Source: Desmodus rotundus
Taxonomy: Eukaryota; Chordata; Mammalia; Chiroptera; Phyllostomidae
Reading direction: 5' to 3'
NCBI RefSeq assembly: GCF_022682495.2
Contig: NC_071396.1
Location: forward strand, 58,793,159-58,857,158
DNA length: 64,000 nt
The notes under the pieces are model-generated. The model searched no databases and was not told the origin of the DNA. It worked only from the letters and a program-made list of their open reading frames with translations. Made by a program: the position numbers and the translations under genes. How positions within the stretch are numbered: position 1 is the stretch's first letter; every line of letters begins with the position of its first letter. Below, in pieces: positions 1-12,089 of the stretch.

Positions 1-949
1 CTAAAATGGACCAAATACCATTGGGATTTGGGTCATGGTCTTTGGTCTTTTCTCTCCATCTGAAACCCCATAATAGATCAGAAAAGCGTTGGGCATGCCT
101 TCACTAGAGTTTTCCTTCTTTGGTATGGAGTAGCTGAATTAGAAAAGCCTATCAGAAATTTTTCTATTCTGGGAATACAATCATGGACTATTATTACAAC
201 TGCTCTTGAAAAACAAGGAATGACTGACAGTCTGGCTGAAGTAGGACTACAAAACCATAGGGCTCTAGAAGTGTTAGCTGCCTGGCAAAGCAGTACTTTG
301 CCCTATTGGGAAAGGAATGTTGTTTTTATGTTAAGAGATCAGGTAATGTAATGTAGTATCGTGAGGTTCTGAAACAAAACATTAAAATCCCTCGAACAGA
401 CAGAACATCATCCTGTAAGTTGGGATTGTACAGACTTGTTTAGCTGGCTGCCTGAGGAAATGGGAACCTGTCATTGTTCTATGTTACAGGCCTTAACCAT
501 ATTGGTTTTTGTAATTATATTGTTCACTTAGCTTAACTTGGTGTCTTACCATGTGCATCCACCAATGACTAACAGCCACTACCAGAATAATCGTAGCCCA
601 ACACCTAGAGCTGTTACAACAAATAAATCTGAGACCACCTCCAGAATGGAACTTTTGATGTTTGAAGATGTGACTTAGCCCTGCTTCTGACAAGCCTCCT
701 ATTGCTCAAAAGTGTCCCTAAGCTCTTTTACTGTATACTTAGGAGACTATTCTCCCTCTACACGGGACATGCCATACTGGGAATGAGCCTTCCTGGGGAT
801 GAGGGATCAATGTTGCTTTTTCAATGATTTCACACTTTTCTTTTCTTCCAGGAAGTCTGTACTGTCTCAATGATAACAGACCAATGATATACATCCTAAT
901 GGTTGATCATTGATGCTTTCTAAGGAAAATCTTGATCAAAAGGAGGAAA
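1..949 (+). mobile_element. ERV internal 3' end with env transmembrane-subunit remnant
   Basis: Broken retroviral env remnant in sense orientation. At 247-276 the reading frame gives LQNHRALEVL, which resembles the conserved heptad/immunosuppressive-region motif of gammaretrovirus-like TM subunits. The frame ends at a stop at 349-351. Around 425-530 a second piece reads DLFSWLPEE followed by about 25 mostly hydrophobic residues and a stop, as expected for the membrane anchor and end of env. A purine-rich stretch at 938-949 is a good polypurine tract directly before the LTR. The upstream part of the provirus lies outside the window. The remnant is non-coding today. Class (ERV1-like) is an inference from the motif. 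Confidence 0.7.
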
Positions 950-1262
950 TGTGAAATGAAAACTGCAAAATGAACTTGATATTGTCAAGAGAGCAATCTA
1001 AAATGGAGCCTTGCAATAGATGTAAGAAATCAATTGTGTATAGCTTAGTATGTCTGCTTGTCTCCACCAATCCCAGTTCTTTCAAAGCAACTTTGGGTAC
1101 CCCACCCCCGTCTTTTGTCCTTATAAACTCTGTCCCTTTATCTCCCCCTAGATGGTAGTTGGATTTCTACCCAAATCTGTGTCTCCAGATTTACAATAAA
1201 AAAAACAAACAAACAAATACCATATCTTTTGTTTCCGTTTTAGTTCTCAAAGTTAATTGACA
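950..1262 (+). repeat. ERV 3' LTR
   Basis: Begins with TG immediately after the polypurine tract and ends with CA at 1261-1262. It contains a TATAAA box at 1122-1127 and an AATAAA signal at 1195-1200, spaced as in an LTR U3-R. The CA-rich stretch after AATAAA would be R/U5. The 3' boundary is inferred from the CA dinucleotide and the change to antisense pol-like sequence just after it; no clear target duplication was found. Confidence 0.6.
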
Positions 1263-2640
1263 CCCACTAGGGCCTGCAATAACCTTTACACAACATCTTT
1301 TCCCACCACATATGCCTCTAATATCATAAGGTCGTTGAATCCTGTGGTCTGTGGGACAGCCCTTTCCCGTTGTGAGCCTCACTCAAAGCTGGAAGCCTTT
1401 ATGTCATGCAGACATGTATAGGCCAGAGCAGCATTCACAGGTGTAGAATATACTGCCTCCAGAACCCAAAAAGTGGGTTCTGGCATGGTACTCCCTTTCC
1501 TATGATGGGGTGTGCAAGATGCAATCATTTGTCTTTTGCTTTGGGAGGGATATGTCCCAGACTATTAGACCCCTACAAACTTCATGGGTGTGGCAAGCCC
1601 ACAACACAGGGTTTATCTTTTGTTCCTGGGAGCAAAAATGCCTCATTAAGGTCTTCATCTACTTGTCACTTTTTGTTTATCCTGCCAGATCAGCAAAATG
1701 TCATTGATATAATAAACCAGTGCTGTATATTGCAAAATGTCCAGACAGCCAGAGCCCTTCAGACTATATTATGACAAAATGTGGGAGAGTGACCATAGGC
1801 CTGGGAGAAGACCCTGCTGTCCCTACCTGTGATGCCAATGGTTTGTGATAGGGATGGTTAGATCAAAGGCTACCCACTTGACGCCATGTTGATCTGTGTT
1901 AGCCGTGATGGTAGCACAGCAGCTGTAATTGGGGCTAGTACTTGGTTGCAATCCACTACCAATCTCTATTTTTTCTGAGGCCAGGCTGATGGATTAAGTA
2001 GGGATGTGATGGGGCCCACCCCTTTCCACATGTTTTAGGTCTTTAAGGGTGGCACTACTTTCTGCCATTTTCCCTGGTATGGGATATTGTTTTTTTTGTT
2101 TATTTGTTTTATCCTTACTGGAGGACTTTTTTTTTTTTCTTTTAGAAAGAGAGGAAGGTGGAAAAAGAAATATCGATGAGAGAAAGATTGATTTGTAGCC
2201 TCTAGTAAATGCCCCCACTGGGGATCAAACCCAAAGCGTAGGTATGTGCCCTGACTGGGGATCGAACTGGCAACCTTTTGGGTTTTGGGATGATGTTCCA
2301 ACGAACCGAGCAAGGCAGGATATTGTTTTTTATTTATCCTGGCTGGGGAGGGTGGGTTAGGGGAAGGGTCAGGGACTCTCACTTTACTTTCACTTCTATG
2401 AAAACTGTCACCACTCAAACCAAGGAATCAAAGTGGGCATTCTGCCAATTATCCCAGTGATCTATTCAGCCTTCTGGCTACTACTTTGACCTCAATGGTT
2501 ATATGGTGATCGCACCCACTTTGCTCCTAACATCTGAGCCCTATCATCTTGTCTCTACTATTTTATTTTATATCATTGCTATCAGTGAGCCAGTTCTGTA
2601 GAAGGGTCTCCCTCTGTCAGCCATGGCTTAGGGAGGATGA
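1263..2640 (-). mobile_element. ERV pol (reverse transcriptase) remnant, antisense
   Basis: On the minus strand, 1691-1711 reads YINDILL, a decayed form of the YxDD catalytic box of retroviral reverse transcriptase. At about 1449-1470 the same strand reads FWRQYI, matching the FWRQ-I block downstream of the active site in many ERV pol proteins. Several stops and frame changes interrupt it. The segment is split by a SINE at 2096-2317, and the part right of the SINE (about 2332-2640) is less clear. Its orientation is opposite to the env/LTR piece at 1-1262, so the provirus is rearranged or two proviruses abut. Confidence 0.55.
2096..2317 (-). mobile_element. Ves-type tRNA-derived SINE
   Basis: Minus-strand SINE: T-rich tail at the left, purine-rich middle, and tRNA-like head with 'ccctgactggggatcgaac' at about 2248-2266. 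It is flanked by a perfect 14-bp target-site duplication GGATATTGTTTTTT at 2082-2095 and 2318-2331. It interrupts the antisense ERV pol remnant. Confidence 0.85.
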
Positions 2641-3290
2641 CCACCCCAGAACCTGGTGTAGGGTAAGGAACAGAAACTGGAAGTAAGATCGTTGTTTATT
2701 AAACTATTATTTATTGGAATTTGCTGATGCTTTACTCTGTCCTCTGTGTGGGAATACTGCAGTGAAGTAGCCACTGCCTGCCATGACGGAAGGGGGTGAA
2801 ATAGAAAACCCTCAGTTATTCTACAAATAAAGTCTCACAGAAGCCTACATGTGGACCTCAAAATTCAGAGTATAAAATGCAGAATTGTGCATTGTGATAG
2901 TAATAGCACACTTTTCTTTTTTTTTCCTCCCAGGAAGTCTGTACTGTGTCAAAAAGCATAAAAGTTAAAGATGGAGGGTAGTCTGGTCACAGATACTCCA
3001 TTTCTCCTTCTCTGGCACCTGGTAGGAAAGAGCTTTCCTGCCCTTGGAAGTTAGAAGTGGCCCAGAACTTGCTTTTGCCAATTAAATGTGGTTTGGAGTG
3101 ATGTGTCTAACTTCTTGGCAGAGACTCTAGTTGCTGACCTTGACTCCCCACAGCTATTCATGAAGGTAAATGTGGGCATGGAGCACAGCCTCTGCTGGCT
3201 GATACAGAAACTGTGCATTCTGGCCTAGGGCTAGGCTAGAACAGTCCTAGATAAACCAAGTCCTAATTGGTCACAAGGTGGTTACGTTCT
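2641..3290. other. Non-genic stretch, ERV-derived in part
   Basis: No gene seen. About 2908-2955 repeats, in sense, the sequence found just upstream of the LTR at about 831-871 (both contain 'ggaagtctgtactgt'), so part of it is another piece of the same ERV family. The remainder is not recognised. Confidence 0.4.
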
Positions 3291-3306
3291 AACTCTTCCC
3301 CTTTTT

Positions 3307-3526
3307 TATTTTTAAAGATTTTATTTATGTTTAGAGAGAGGGGAAGGGAGGGCGAAAGGGAGAGAAACGTTGATGTGGGAGAGAAACATTGATCGGGTGC
3401 CCCTTGCATCTGCCCCATCCAGGGACTGAACCCCCAACCCAGGCATATGCCCCCACTGGGCATCAAACCAGCAACCTTTAGCTTTGCGGGATGGTGCCCA
3501 ACCAACTGAACCACACTGGTTAGGGC
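3307..3526 (-). mobile_element. Ves-type SINE
   Basis: Minus-strand SINE with tail 'aaagattttatttatgtttagagag' region at the left and tRNA-like head ending 'ccacactggttagggc' at the right. The flanks carry an imperfect duplication beginning AACTCTTCCCC (from 3291) and AACCCTTCCCC (from 3527). Confidence 0.85.
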
Positions 3527-3575
3527 AACCCTTCCCCTCTTTTAGAGCAGGACCTAAGTGAAGAACAGGACCAAA

Positions 3576-4021
3576 TGTTAGGTTGGAGCTGCTCAAGAAA
3601 CCAGGCGGATGCAATGAGCCAAAGAGCAGGGTTTATTAGCGGGGAATAAGAGGGAAAGTGGAGCCAACCTAGGGAGGTTGGGGAGCCAACCAAGGGAGGT
3701 TAGAACTCGCTTGGTTGTTCTTAGGGCAGGGTTTTTAAGCGCAAAAACCCACGAAGGTTAACTGGTTGGGGTGTCTGATTGGCTAGTGCTGGCTGCTGGG
3801 TGCCATTTCTGCTGACCATTGTTCTTGATACACCTTGTCAGGCTCAAGTTAAAGCTGCATCCTGTTACGTGGGATAGGCCGACCCCAGACTCCAAACTTA
3901 GCCAGGCACCTGTTTGTCCTGGGTAGGGTTGGCAGACAGTTTCCCAGGCAGGCATTTTCCCAGGCTACAGTTTTCCGGCATGGTGATTTTCCATTTCTCC
4001 TAGGCCTGCCTAGGTCTGTCA
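3576..4021 (-). repeat. Solo-like ERV LTR, family shared with 40490-40973
   Basis: Plus-strand reading starts TGTTAGG and ends CTGTCA, so the LTR lies on the minus strand. On that strand it has a TTAAAAACC TATA-like element and an AATAAA signal followed by a CT-rich R start. The sequence is closely similar along its length to 40490-40973. No convincing target duplication is left at this copy. Confidence 0.7.
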
Positions 4022-4599
4022 AATGTCATTCTAGCCCAACTGTGAAGCAACTTTGTTATCACGGGATGTGTATCTTGAACTTACTGTGGTAAGTGAGTGT
4101 CTAGTACTTGGCTGCAATCCACTATCTGCATGAGGCACTGATACAGGGAATGTGATAAGCACAGTTCTGTCATCCTGAAGCTGAGAGTCTGATTGGGGAG
4201 GGGGGGTGATGACTAACTAGGAAACAAATAAAGTAATATAATCATGTTAGTGAGATGATCCTCAGAAAGAAAGAAAAGGGCATTATGTGACAAAGACTAG
4301 ACAACTACTTTAGTTGGAATGCCAAGAAGGAGGATGTTATGTGACAAAGTGCCAGCTAGGCAGTGAACAGATGCAGGGACCCGCAAGCAGGAATAAGTTT
4401 GCTACAGTCAAGGAAGAGAAACAGAAACCATTGTGGCTTGAATGAACAGGGGGTGGGTGAGAAATGAGGACTGGGGGCAGGAGATAGGGGGAGAGCAGGC
4501 CATGAGGGGTCAGCGTGAGAAGAGCCAGGAGAAAACTGCGTAGGTGTCAGGAAGCCATGGGCAGGGAAGACTTCATAATGGAAGTTGGCTGAAGAATTG

Positions 4600-4825
4600 T
4601 TGAAGTTAGAAATGCAAGTAGGGGCAGTTTAAATCCCAGCGTCTACGCTTTGTTTGTCATTTCCTAGTTGTGTGGCTTTGGGCAAGTTATTTAACGTCTC
4701 TAAGCCTCCTATTTCTCCTTCGTAAAGGAGACTAGTATTGAGACTAGTATTGTAATAACCGCCCTGCAGGGTTGTTGTGAAAATTAGTGCCTGGAACGTG
4801 GGTGGTGCTCAATAACACCAGCGAG
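4600..4825 (+). repeat. MIR
   Basis: Contains the MIR core 'gtgtggctttgggcaagt' followed by the typical 'tctctaagcctc' and '...cctggaacgtgggtggtgctcaataa' ending. A 12-13 bp unit (gagactagtatt) is tandemly doubled at about 4728-4753. Confidence 0.75.
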
Positions 4826-4839
4826 ATTTGAAGGAAGCC

Positions 4840-5760
4840 GACCCGCCAGCGTGGCACGTAGGTGGAAACGCGTCGTTCAGGGGCGGGGCTGTTCCTACTC
4901 TTCCTCTCTCGCTTCTGTGACCGAGTCCATCAGGCGGGACTTCCCCTGCGGAGCTCGCGGGCCGCAGCGGCGGCAGGGGCTGTCAGCCTGTGCTCCTCCG
5001 CGGACAGTTGGGCAGGGAGGAGGGTCGCTGGCTGGAGTGAACTGATCAGTTGATAGCTATGGACAGCTGGTAGGCGCAGGGGTGGAGAGGTGGCAGCGTC
5101 CACTATCCCGACCGCCTTCTGGGTAAGAAACGCAGCAGCTTCCCAGCTCCGTAGGGCCTTCCAGTCCCCGCTGGCGTGCTGTCTCTTTAAGAGTTCCCCG
5201 CCTACTGGGCATCTGATTGGCTCCTTCCGCTGCGTGGGTCCTCTTTTCGATGGAGCACCATTTTATAGGATATTGGGGGCTGAGGCGGGTCCAGGTGCTC
5301 CCAGTAGGGACCTTGGCTTTTTTTGCAGTTTTGGCTGATTGGGAAGGACGCACCTTCCTTTCCGGGTTGCCTCTGCGGGGAAGAGCCGCGTGTCTGGGAG
5401 CCGGTGGGCTCAGCTCGCTAACATCGCCTCGCCTCCCTTCCCTAACTCTCATTTCTGCAGAGCCTGCCGCTGGGGGTTCTTGCGCAACGCTCCCAGACGC
5501 CGGCTGCTTGCTCCGGGCGCTGGAGGCCCGAGTCCCGCGGCCGGTGCAGGGTCCGCGCACCAGCGGGCGCGAATGGGCGACCGGGGCGGCGGGGCCTGAG
5601 CGCGGCCCGGGGCCCTCAGGTACCATGGGCCCTCTGCTCCACAGCACGAAACCCTACCGTGGGGCTGCCACCTCTACTCCAGAGAGGTCGCCGGCCTTAG
5701 CTGTACCTACAACCCTTCCCCGACCCTTCCTCGGCGGGTAGGTCCCGTAGCCTGGGTGCA
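4840..5760 (+). promoter_or_regulatory. CpG-rich promoter region, probable TPRA1 promoter
   Basis: The only strongly GC- and CpG-rich stretch of the left half of the window. It holds an Sp1-type GC box GGGGCGGGGC at 4880-4889 and inverted CCAAT boxes (ATTGG) at 5216-5220 and 5338-5342, with another at 5803-5807 just outside. No TATA box stands out. Candidate splice donors lie at 5123 (TTCTGG|GTAAGA) and 5620 (CTCAG|GTACC). Since the first TPRA1 coding exon starts at 13518 with an acceptor before its ATG, an upstream non-coding exon is required, and this region is the best source. Confidence 0.65.
4990..5122 (+). other. TPRA1: Candidate 5' non-coding exon of TPRA1
   Basis: The donor TTCTGG|GTAAGAAAC at 5122/5123 matches the consensus well and sits in the CpG island. 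The 5' end given is arbitrary. A competing donor is at 5619/5620. Without transcript data the choice is open. Confidence 0.25.
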
Positions 5761-7201
5761 TCTAGGATCTTCCCGCGGTAGTTGTGAGGAAGTCCGGAGC
5801 TGATTGGGAACCCTGTCCCCATCACCACAGCTGGACCCAAGGCCCATCTGTCCCCGCTCCTTCCTCCGGGGTGTAATCACTTCCCGCTCATGGCACAGCT
5901 TCAGAGAACACCCTTAGGGAAGTTTCAGAGGGCCAAGGGGGCCCCTGGGTGTGAGGACTCAAAGGAAGAGGGGACGAGGTAACTGGGAGTCCCATGGGCG
6001 ATGGGAGGGAGGGGAAAGCCCTGGGATTTGGCAGTGACCACACACACAGCAGCACAGGCCCAGGGCTGTGGCTAGTGAGCAGGGCTTTCGCATCCTGCAG
6101 TTTGAGGCAGTGTCGGAAGAGATGTAGGCCAAGACATCCTCACATTTGGGTCTGTGTCCCCACCTACAAACAGGATGACAGAGCCTGCCTCCAGCTTTGC
6201 TGTGGCATTCAGCAGCCTGAAAGGGTCAGTGGAGTGTTGTTTGTGTGCTGAGGTTGCAGTCCCTTCTAGGTTTTGCCGTTGCGTGAGGGACTATCTGGAA
6301 GGCTGGAGGATTCTGCTTCCACTAGACTAGGGAGAGGAGGTGTAGAGTGACTATGCCTTTCAGTCTGTAATGGGGATGGGGCTCTGGGGTCCTCTCAGAT
6401 GGTTCCTTCTCTCCCCAGAAAGGCTTAGCTGCACTGTGCTGGGGATTCAGTTCAAATAATAACATTCGTTGAAAATTAATTTTGTGTGGGGCCCTGTTCT
6501 AGGCGATTGGGTCATGAGCACACCTGGGTGGGCAGGCAGTAAACAAATAAATGCACAGCTAGGGCCACTTCAGGCAGAGGCCAACTGCTGTAAAGAAAAC
6601 ACAGGATGGTGGGCTAGCTGTGAGAGATGGTTAATGAGGGCTGCTTTGAGGAGGTGGCCAGAATGGTGAGGCAATGCTGGAAGGATAAGCTTGGAGAACA
6701 AGATGAAAGCCAGGGGTTGGAGAGTGGAAGGGAATATGGCAGAGCAGTAGGCAGGTGTAAAATCAGGTTGGGCCTTGAAGGCCAGGGAAGGAGCCCAGGG
6801 CTCCTCTTCCTCTTGCGGGTTCTGGGCTGGGCTGCTGGCAGTTTATTAGGAGTTGGCTTCTCAAGTATAGTGTCCACCAAGACTAAGGGGTTTAAAAGCT
6901 CGACAACCTGCTAGGGTTTGGAAGCACTGATAGGTGTAACAGCAACTATGAAGAAGTGTAGCCTCTCAGGGCTTTCTGATTTCCCCATCTAGTAGGGATT
7001 GCCCCAGGGCACTCAGCATCCCAGGACTACATCATCTGAGAATCCCCTTCCCTGTTTCTCTGGTGGAGGCTCATCTCCTGCTCTTGTCTTCTCTAGCCTT
7101 CCCACCATTCCTATTCCTGAGCCTGCAGACCCCTTCTCTGTCTCTTCAGGGCTTGTGCCCCCAAGCCAAGAGCCCAGGGGCATAGATGTGGGGCAGTAAC
7201 T

Positions 7202-7389
7202 ATTTTTTTTTTATTGATTTTTAGAGAAAAAATGGAAGGGAAGGAGGAGGAGAGAGAAATCAATTTGTTGTTCCATTTATTTATGCATTCATTGGTTGAT
7301 TCTTGTATGTGCCCTGACTGGAGATTGAACCTGAAATCTTGGCATACTGGGATGGCACTCTAACCGACTGGGCTATCCGGCCAAGACCT
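7202..7389 (-). mobile_element. Ves-type SINE (older)
   Basis: Minus-strand SINE in intron 1 with 'gtgccctgactggagattgaac' in the head. Flanked by GGGCAGTAACT (7191-7201) and GGGACAGTAACT (7390-7401). Confidence 0.8.
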
Positions 7390-7545
7390 GGGACAGTAAC
7401 TTAACTCTTCTGTGCCTCTCCTTTCCTCTGTAGAATGGGGACACTAGGAGTTTAGAGGCTGATGTAATGGTTAAATGTGTTACCAAGTGTGAAGCACTTG
7501 GCCCAGTGTCTGCACATAGTGTTCATAGTTGTTTTCTTTCTTTTT

Positions 7546-7736
7546 AAAAAAAATTTTTTAATTTATTTATATTTAGAAAGAGGGGAAGGAAGGGAGAAAG
7601 AGGGAGAGAAACATTGATCTTCCATGTAGCCCAACTGGGGACCAGGCCCAAAACCCAGGCATTTGGCCTGGCTGGAAATCAACCAGCAACCTTTTGTGGG
7701 ATGATGCCCAACCAACTGAACCACACCAGTCAGGGC
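7546..7736 (-). mobile_element. Ves-type SINE
   Basis: Minus-strand SINE with 'agaaagaggggaagg' tail region and head ending 'ccacaccagtcagggc'. Flanking GTTTTCTTTC / GTTTTGTATTTTC is an imperfect duplication. Confidence 0.8.
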
Positions 7737-8309
7737 ACGTTTTGTATTTTCTTAAATTATAGCTTCAGTTATTTTATAAGCTTTTTCAAGAATGGTGGTT
7801 CTGGTGTGGGTGACAGCCTTTTAACTCAGAGCAGTGGCACCACCCGTTGGTGTGTTAGAAATGTGGACTGTCAGCCCCACCCCAGGCCTGTTGGATCTGA
7901 ACAGCACTCAAGTCGGAGAAGCACAACTTCTCCTCTCAAGTAGAGAAACTGAGGTCTGGAGAGGGTCACCTTGCAAGTTGCTCTTTGGGATCCTGGGCTC
8001 TAGAGACAGATAGCGTGAGTTGCCCTGTAGGTGGTTACCTGTCTCTGAAATCTGTATTGCTCAGGGAGGATAATATAAGTACTTCCCTAGGACAGTTGGA
8101 GGGCTAAGGGAGTGTTCTCTGCTGTTATTGAAGAATTAGCAGGGGAATTGGAAGGAAGCAGCTGACATTCTCATTCGTCACCTCAGATCCTGTAGTACGT
8201 GTGGATTTGCAAGGGGCCCTTGGACCTGTGACTGAAATTCTTCTCTCCATGACCCTACCAGCCCCCTATCCCCCCGACCTCTCCTGGGAATAAGAATAGC
8301 AGCTAGCTT

Positions 8310-8480
8310 TGTGTGTGTGACCTTTTGTAGACATTTATTTCTCTGGTCTTATTTGGTCCTTACAGCAACATTGTAAGGTAGGTGTTACTGTTCCTGTGAC
8401 ACTCAGAGGGGAAATGACTCACACAAGGTCATATAGCAAGTACATGTCAGAGCCAGAACTGCAGCCATGTTTGCCCAACT
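8310..8480 (+). repeat. MIR
   Basis: MIR core-like run with 'gtaaggtaggtgttactgttcc', 'gaaatgactcacacaaggtcatatagcaagt' and 'cagagccagaactgc', the usual order of MIR 3' half. Confidence 0.65.
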
Positions 8481-8489
8481 CTATAATTT

Positions 8490-9420
8490 GTGTAACTTGA
8501 AATTTTTTAGTGGTAAATAGAAAAATCAGATTCAAACTGGCCTAAGCAGAAAATAGAATTTTTAGATTTTATAACTGAGAAGTCTAGGGGGATAACTAGC
8601 TTCAGGTATGGCTGGATCCATGAGGATCTGTCTGCAGGATCTATTTCCATCCGTCTCTCAGCTATACATTTCTCTGTTGGTTTTATTCTCATGTGGGTCT
8701 CCATATGTAGGGTCAGAGTAATACAGGTCATGCTTACTGCTTTCAGCAGAAAGCGTGTATCTTTTTTTTTTTTTTAATCCTGAATCCCTCATTTATTTAT
8801 TTATTTATTTTTAATTTTTATTGTTATTCAATTACAGTTGTATGCCTTTTCTCCCCATCCCTCCACCCCACCCCAGCTGAACCCACCTCCCTCCCCCACC
8901 TCCACCCACCCTCTTGATTTTGTCCATGTGTCCTTTATAGTACTTCCTGTAATCTCCTCTTCCCACTGTCCCCACCCCACTCCCCCCTGGCTATTGTTAG
9001 ATTGTTCTTAACTTCAATGTCTCTGGTTATATTTTGTTTGCTTTTTTCTTCTATTGATTATGTTCCAGTTAAAGGTGAGATCATATGGCATTTGTCCCTC
9101 ACCGCCTGGCTTATTTCACTTAGCATAATGCTCTCCAGTTCCATCCATGCTATTGCAAAGGGTATAAGCTCCTTCTTTCTCTCTGCTGCGTAGAATTCCA
9201 TTGTGTAAATGTACCATAGTTTTTGGATCCACTCGTTTGCTGATGGGCACTTAGGTTGGAAAGTGTGTATCTTTCCTAGTTACAGCAAAAGACTCAAGGC
9301 TGATTCTCATTGGCCAGGACAATGGAGCATCTTAATTGGCCAGGTTTAGATCACATGCACATCCCCTGGAGTTGTGGAGGGGTAGAGTCAGCTGTACCTA
9401 AACTACATGGATAGATGCTG
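8490..9420 (+). repeat. Old interspersed repeat, copy 1 of 3, split by an L1
   Basis: The segments 8490-8748 and 9275-9420 together resemble 13977-14400 and 15415-15850. They share an 'aaaatcaacttcaggtatggctggatcca'-like start, a TC-rich middle and a 'ctgattggcca...cccctgga' end. All three are plus strand, inside TPRA1 introns. The family name is not recognised. This copy is interrupted by the L1 at 8765-9258. Confidence 0.5.
8765..9258 (-). mobile_element. 5'-truncated L1 3' end
   Basis: Minus-strand L1 with its poly(A) as a T-run at the left, a C-rich (G-rich on the sense strand) 3'UTR and the end of ORF2. It is homologous to 46490-46779 and 52195-52260 of the large L1. The flanking 16-bp duplication GAAAGCGTGTATCTTT (8749-8764) and GAAAGTGTGTATCTTT (9259-9274) differs at one base. 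At 9187-9211 it keeps the uninterrupted form of the site that another L1 hit at 46764. Confidence 0.9.
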
Positions 9421-10689
9421 GGGGAGCTGAAGTGCCCCCTCAGGAAAATAGTGTTGGGCAGGCAAAGCCTAGGGAAGTTCCTTCTGACCCCTCCCACTCT
9501 GGGCTCATTCAGCTACCCCATGCTCCTGGCTCATTTTCATCCCCACTGGTTTCTGTTTGCTACAGGGGCCTCTCAGCTTCCTTGTGACTGTTGGGTGCTT
9601 GGCCTGCCCCTGCTGGGGCTGCTTGACATTCCCTGTGCCAGAGCTGGTGTGGGGGCTAAGTCCAGAAGTTTGCTCCATAAGGAGTGGGGCAGAAGGGGCT
9701 GTGGAATCTCTCTCCTTGTCTCAGAGTCACTTCCAAGTTATCTCAGGTCACCGGAAATCTTGAGGGAGGTGGCATATCCCTTGCCAGCTGTAAGCTCCCT
9801 GTGCTCAGCATGGTGGGCTAGTCCTCAGATGTGTGTAACATGGCCACAGTTAATACCTCAGTAGCCATATACAAGTGCAGAAAAGGGGGCTTTTTTCCTT
9901 GGGGGTGTTTGCTGATCAGGGAGGAACACTTTTCTCAGGAGACTCTGCAGGTGACATCACATGTCTTGCCTAACAGCCGCTGACAAGGAAATTGGGCCCA
10001 CCCTTCTTGACTGACCAGAGCTTCTCTGCAGTGCACTATCAGACAAAGGGAGGATGACCATTTATTTGGTAGACTGTCTCATGCATTGCAGTGCATTCGG
10101 CAGTCCTGGACTCTGCATGAAAAATACGTAGCACCCTGCCCCTGAAGTCCCTGTGTCAAACTGGAGCACCTGTGCACCCTGCTGAGGTATCCAGTATTGC
10201 TCTATATAACCACTGACTTACACTCATTGAGGTTCAGCTTCTGATGTTAGGGGGGGCCCTGCCCAGAGCGCAGGACATCATAGAGGGGTGCCCTGGAACA
10301 AAATAGCAGCTTGATAGCAAAGAAGTAGGGGGTGGTGTCTGATAGAGATGCCATGGGCAGTCTTGGCCTCTCAGTTACTAAATAACCAGGGGCTCAGGCC
10401 AGACATCACATCTGCCTTCTTTGCTCTCTTTTCTCCCTCTGCGTGTCTGTCAGCAGGTCTTGTGTCCTAACTTCCCTAAGGTATCCCACATCCCTCTACT
10501 CTACCCCACTGCTACCTCTATTGAAGCCACTGTCCTGCACCCAGGCTGGAGCCGTAGCACCTGGGTCTCCCTGCTTCTACTCTTTCCCTGCTTTAGTCCA
10601 TTGTCCATAGCAGCTGAGCGATCCTCTCTACAGGGAAATGGGATGCTGTCACCTGCTTTTGGAACACCCTTCTTGGTGCATTTAGAATA

Positions 10690-10940
10690 AAATCACATTG
10701 CATGTGGTCATGTGGCCCTGTCTGATCTGACCCCACCAACCTTTGTGATCTCATGTACAGCTACATTGGCCTGTTTTTTGCCCTATGAACAGGTCAAGCC
10801 TGTTTCTATCTCAGGGCCTTTGTGCCACTCTCCTCTCCTTGGTATGCTCTTTGTCCAGATTGTTCCAAGGCTGGCTCCTCAGTTATTTGGATCTTAGTTC
10901 AAATGTCTCCTTGCCTGACAGCCCAATCTGAGGCAGCACA
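10690..10940 (+). repeat. L2 3'-end fragment
   Basis: Shows the order typical of L2: 'tgtggccctgtctgatctgacc', 'cagggcctttgtgcc', 'tatgctctttgtccag', 'ttcaaatgtctccttgcctgacagccc'. Confidence 0.65.
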
Positions 10941-12089
10941 CCTTTGTGTTCCTGGAGATTCAGGCTTCGCTGTTGAAACAAAGGCTGAGATAACATGATT
11001 GTTCTTGTCTGTTGCATGATAGTCTGCGTGCAATCTGTTCAGGACATGAATGGAGCCTGGTCATACCTGGAACCCAGATACCTTTCTTATTGCTCTGTTA
11101 TCCTCAATATGTGGCTTCTGTCTTGTGATCTAAAATGGCCGCTCTTGTTCCGACCATCACATCCACATTCCAGCCAATGGGAAGGGAGAAGGGCACAACC
11201 TGAAACTGGCAAGCCTCACTACTCATGTCCAGTTGGATAAAACTTGTTCATGTGGCCACAGCCAGGGGTAGGGACCCTGGGAGAGTGGCCATTGTTCTGG
11301 GAAGGCATGTGCAAGCTAAAATCCAGGGGCCCTATCACTCCAGGAAAGGATGCATGTTGGGGACTGCAGCAGTCTCCACTGTTTACTGTCCTTCTGTCCC
11401 ACACCTCTGTGATCTTATCTCAGCACTTCTCTCTAGGAGAAGTTTGCTTTTAAAATACAGGCTTTTTTACTGGCTGTAGGCCTCCCCTCCTAGAATGAAG
11501 GTCCTGTGGGGGCACTTGTGTACCAGTACCTGGACTCCTTCCTGCCTGGCTCACAGTAGGTATTCTGCACCACCTACAGGTGGTGAAGAATGCATGAATG
11601 AAGGAAGGGGTAGACTTCTTGTCTGCCTTTCTCATTAGTAGAAAACAAAGAAGGAGCCAACTTCTTTCTTTGGACCTATTATGTGTCAGGCATATGTTCT
11701 CTTTAATATTCCTCACTGTTGATATGTCCTCAAGTTGCAGGTGGGCGTGTGATCTCAGAGCCAGTCATTGGCATGTGGGAGAGAGGGATGGAGGGGCTTG
11801 AGCCCCAGGTCTTGGCCTAACCATTTGGAATCTTCTGTCCTTTTAAGCCAGAGGTAGCACTTTCATTTTATGGCTGTGAGAAATAATGAGGATGTCCCTG
11901 CATCCCCTCCAGCTCTGCATTGGGCCTGCTGTTGTTCAGGGATGTGTTAGTGACAGATAAGCACTGGTTCTTGTTGCAGTGCTGCAAACCCTTCTTTCCA
12001 ACACGTGTTAAGTATCCTGGGCCTCTCCTTGCTGAGTGGGGGACCTGTGCTCTTGGTGTGCAAAAGAACATCTCAGTTTTTAAATATCT

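Noticed and set aside
1994..2218. Minus-strand peptide starting MAESS, reminiscent of the MCM2 start near TPRA1
   Set aside because: The match is only a few residues. The frame continues into antisense ERV pol and SINE sequence, and no CpG promoter or splice donor accompanies it.
5057..5741. Overlapping open frames of 174-196 residues on both strands in the CpG island
   Set aside because: GC-rich sequence depletes stop codons; the products are Pro/Arg/Gly-rich on both strands with no domain, so they are composition artefacts.
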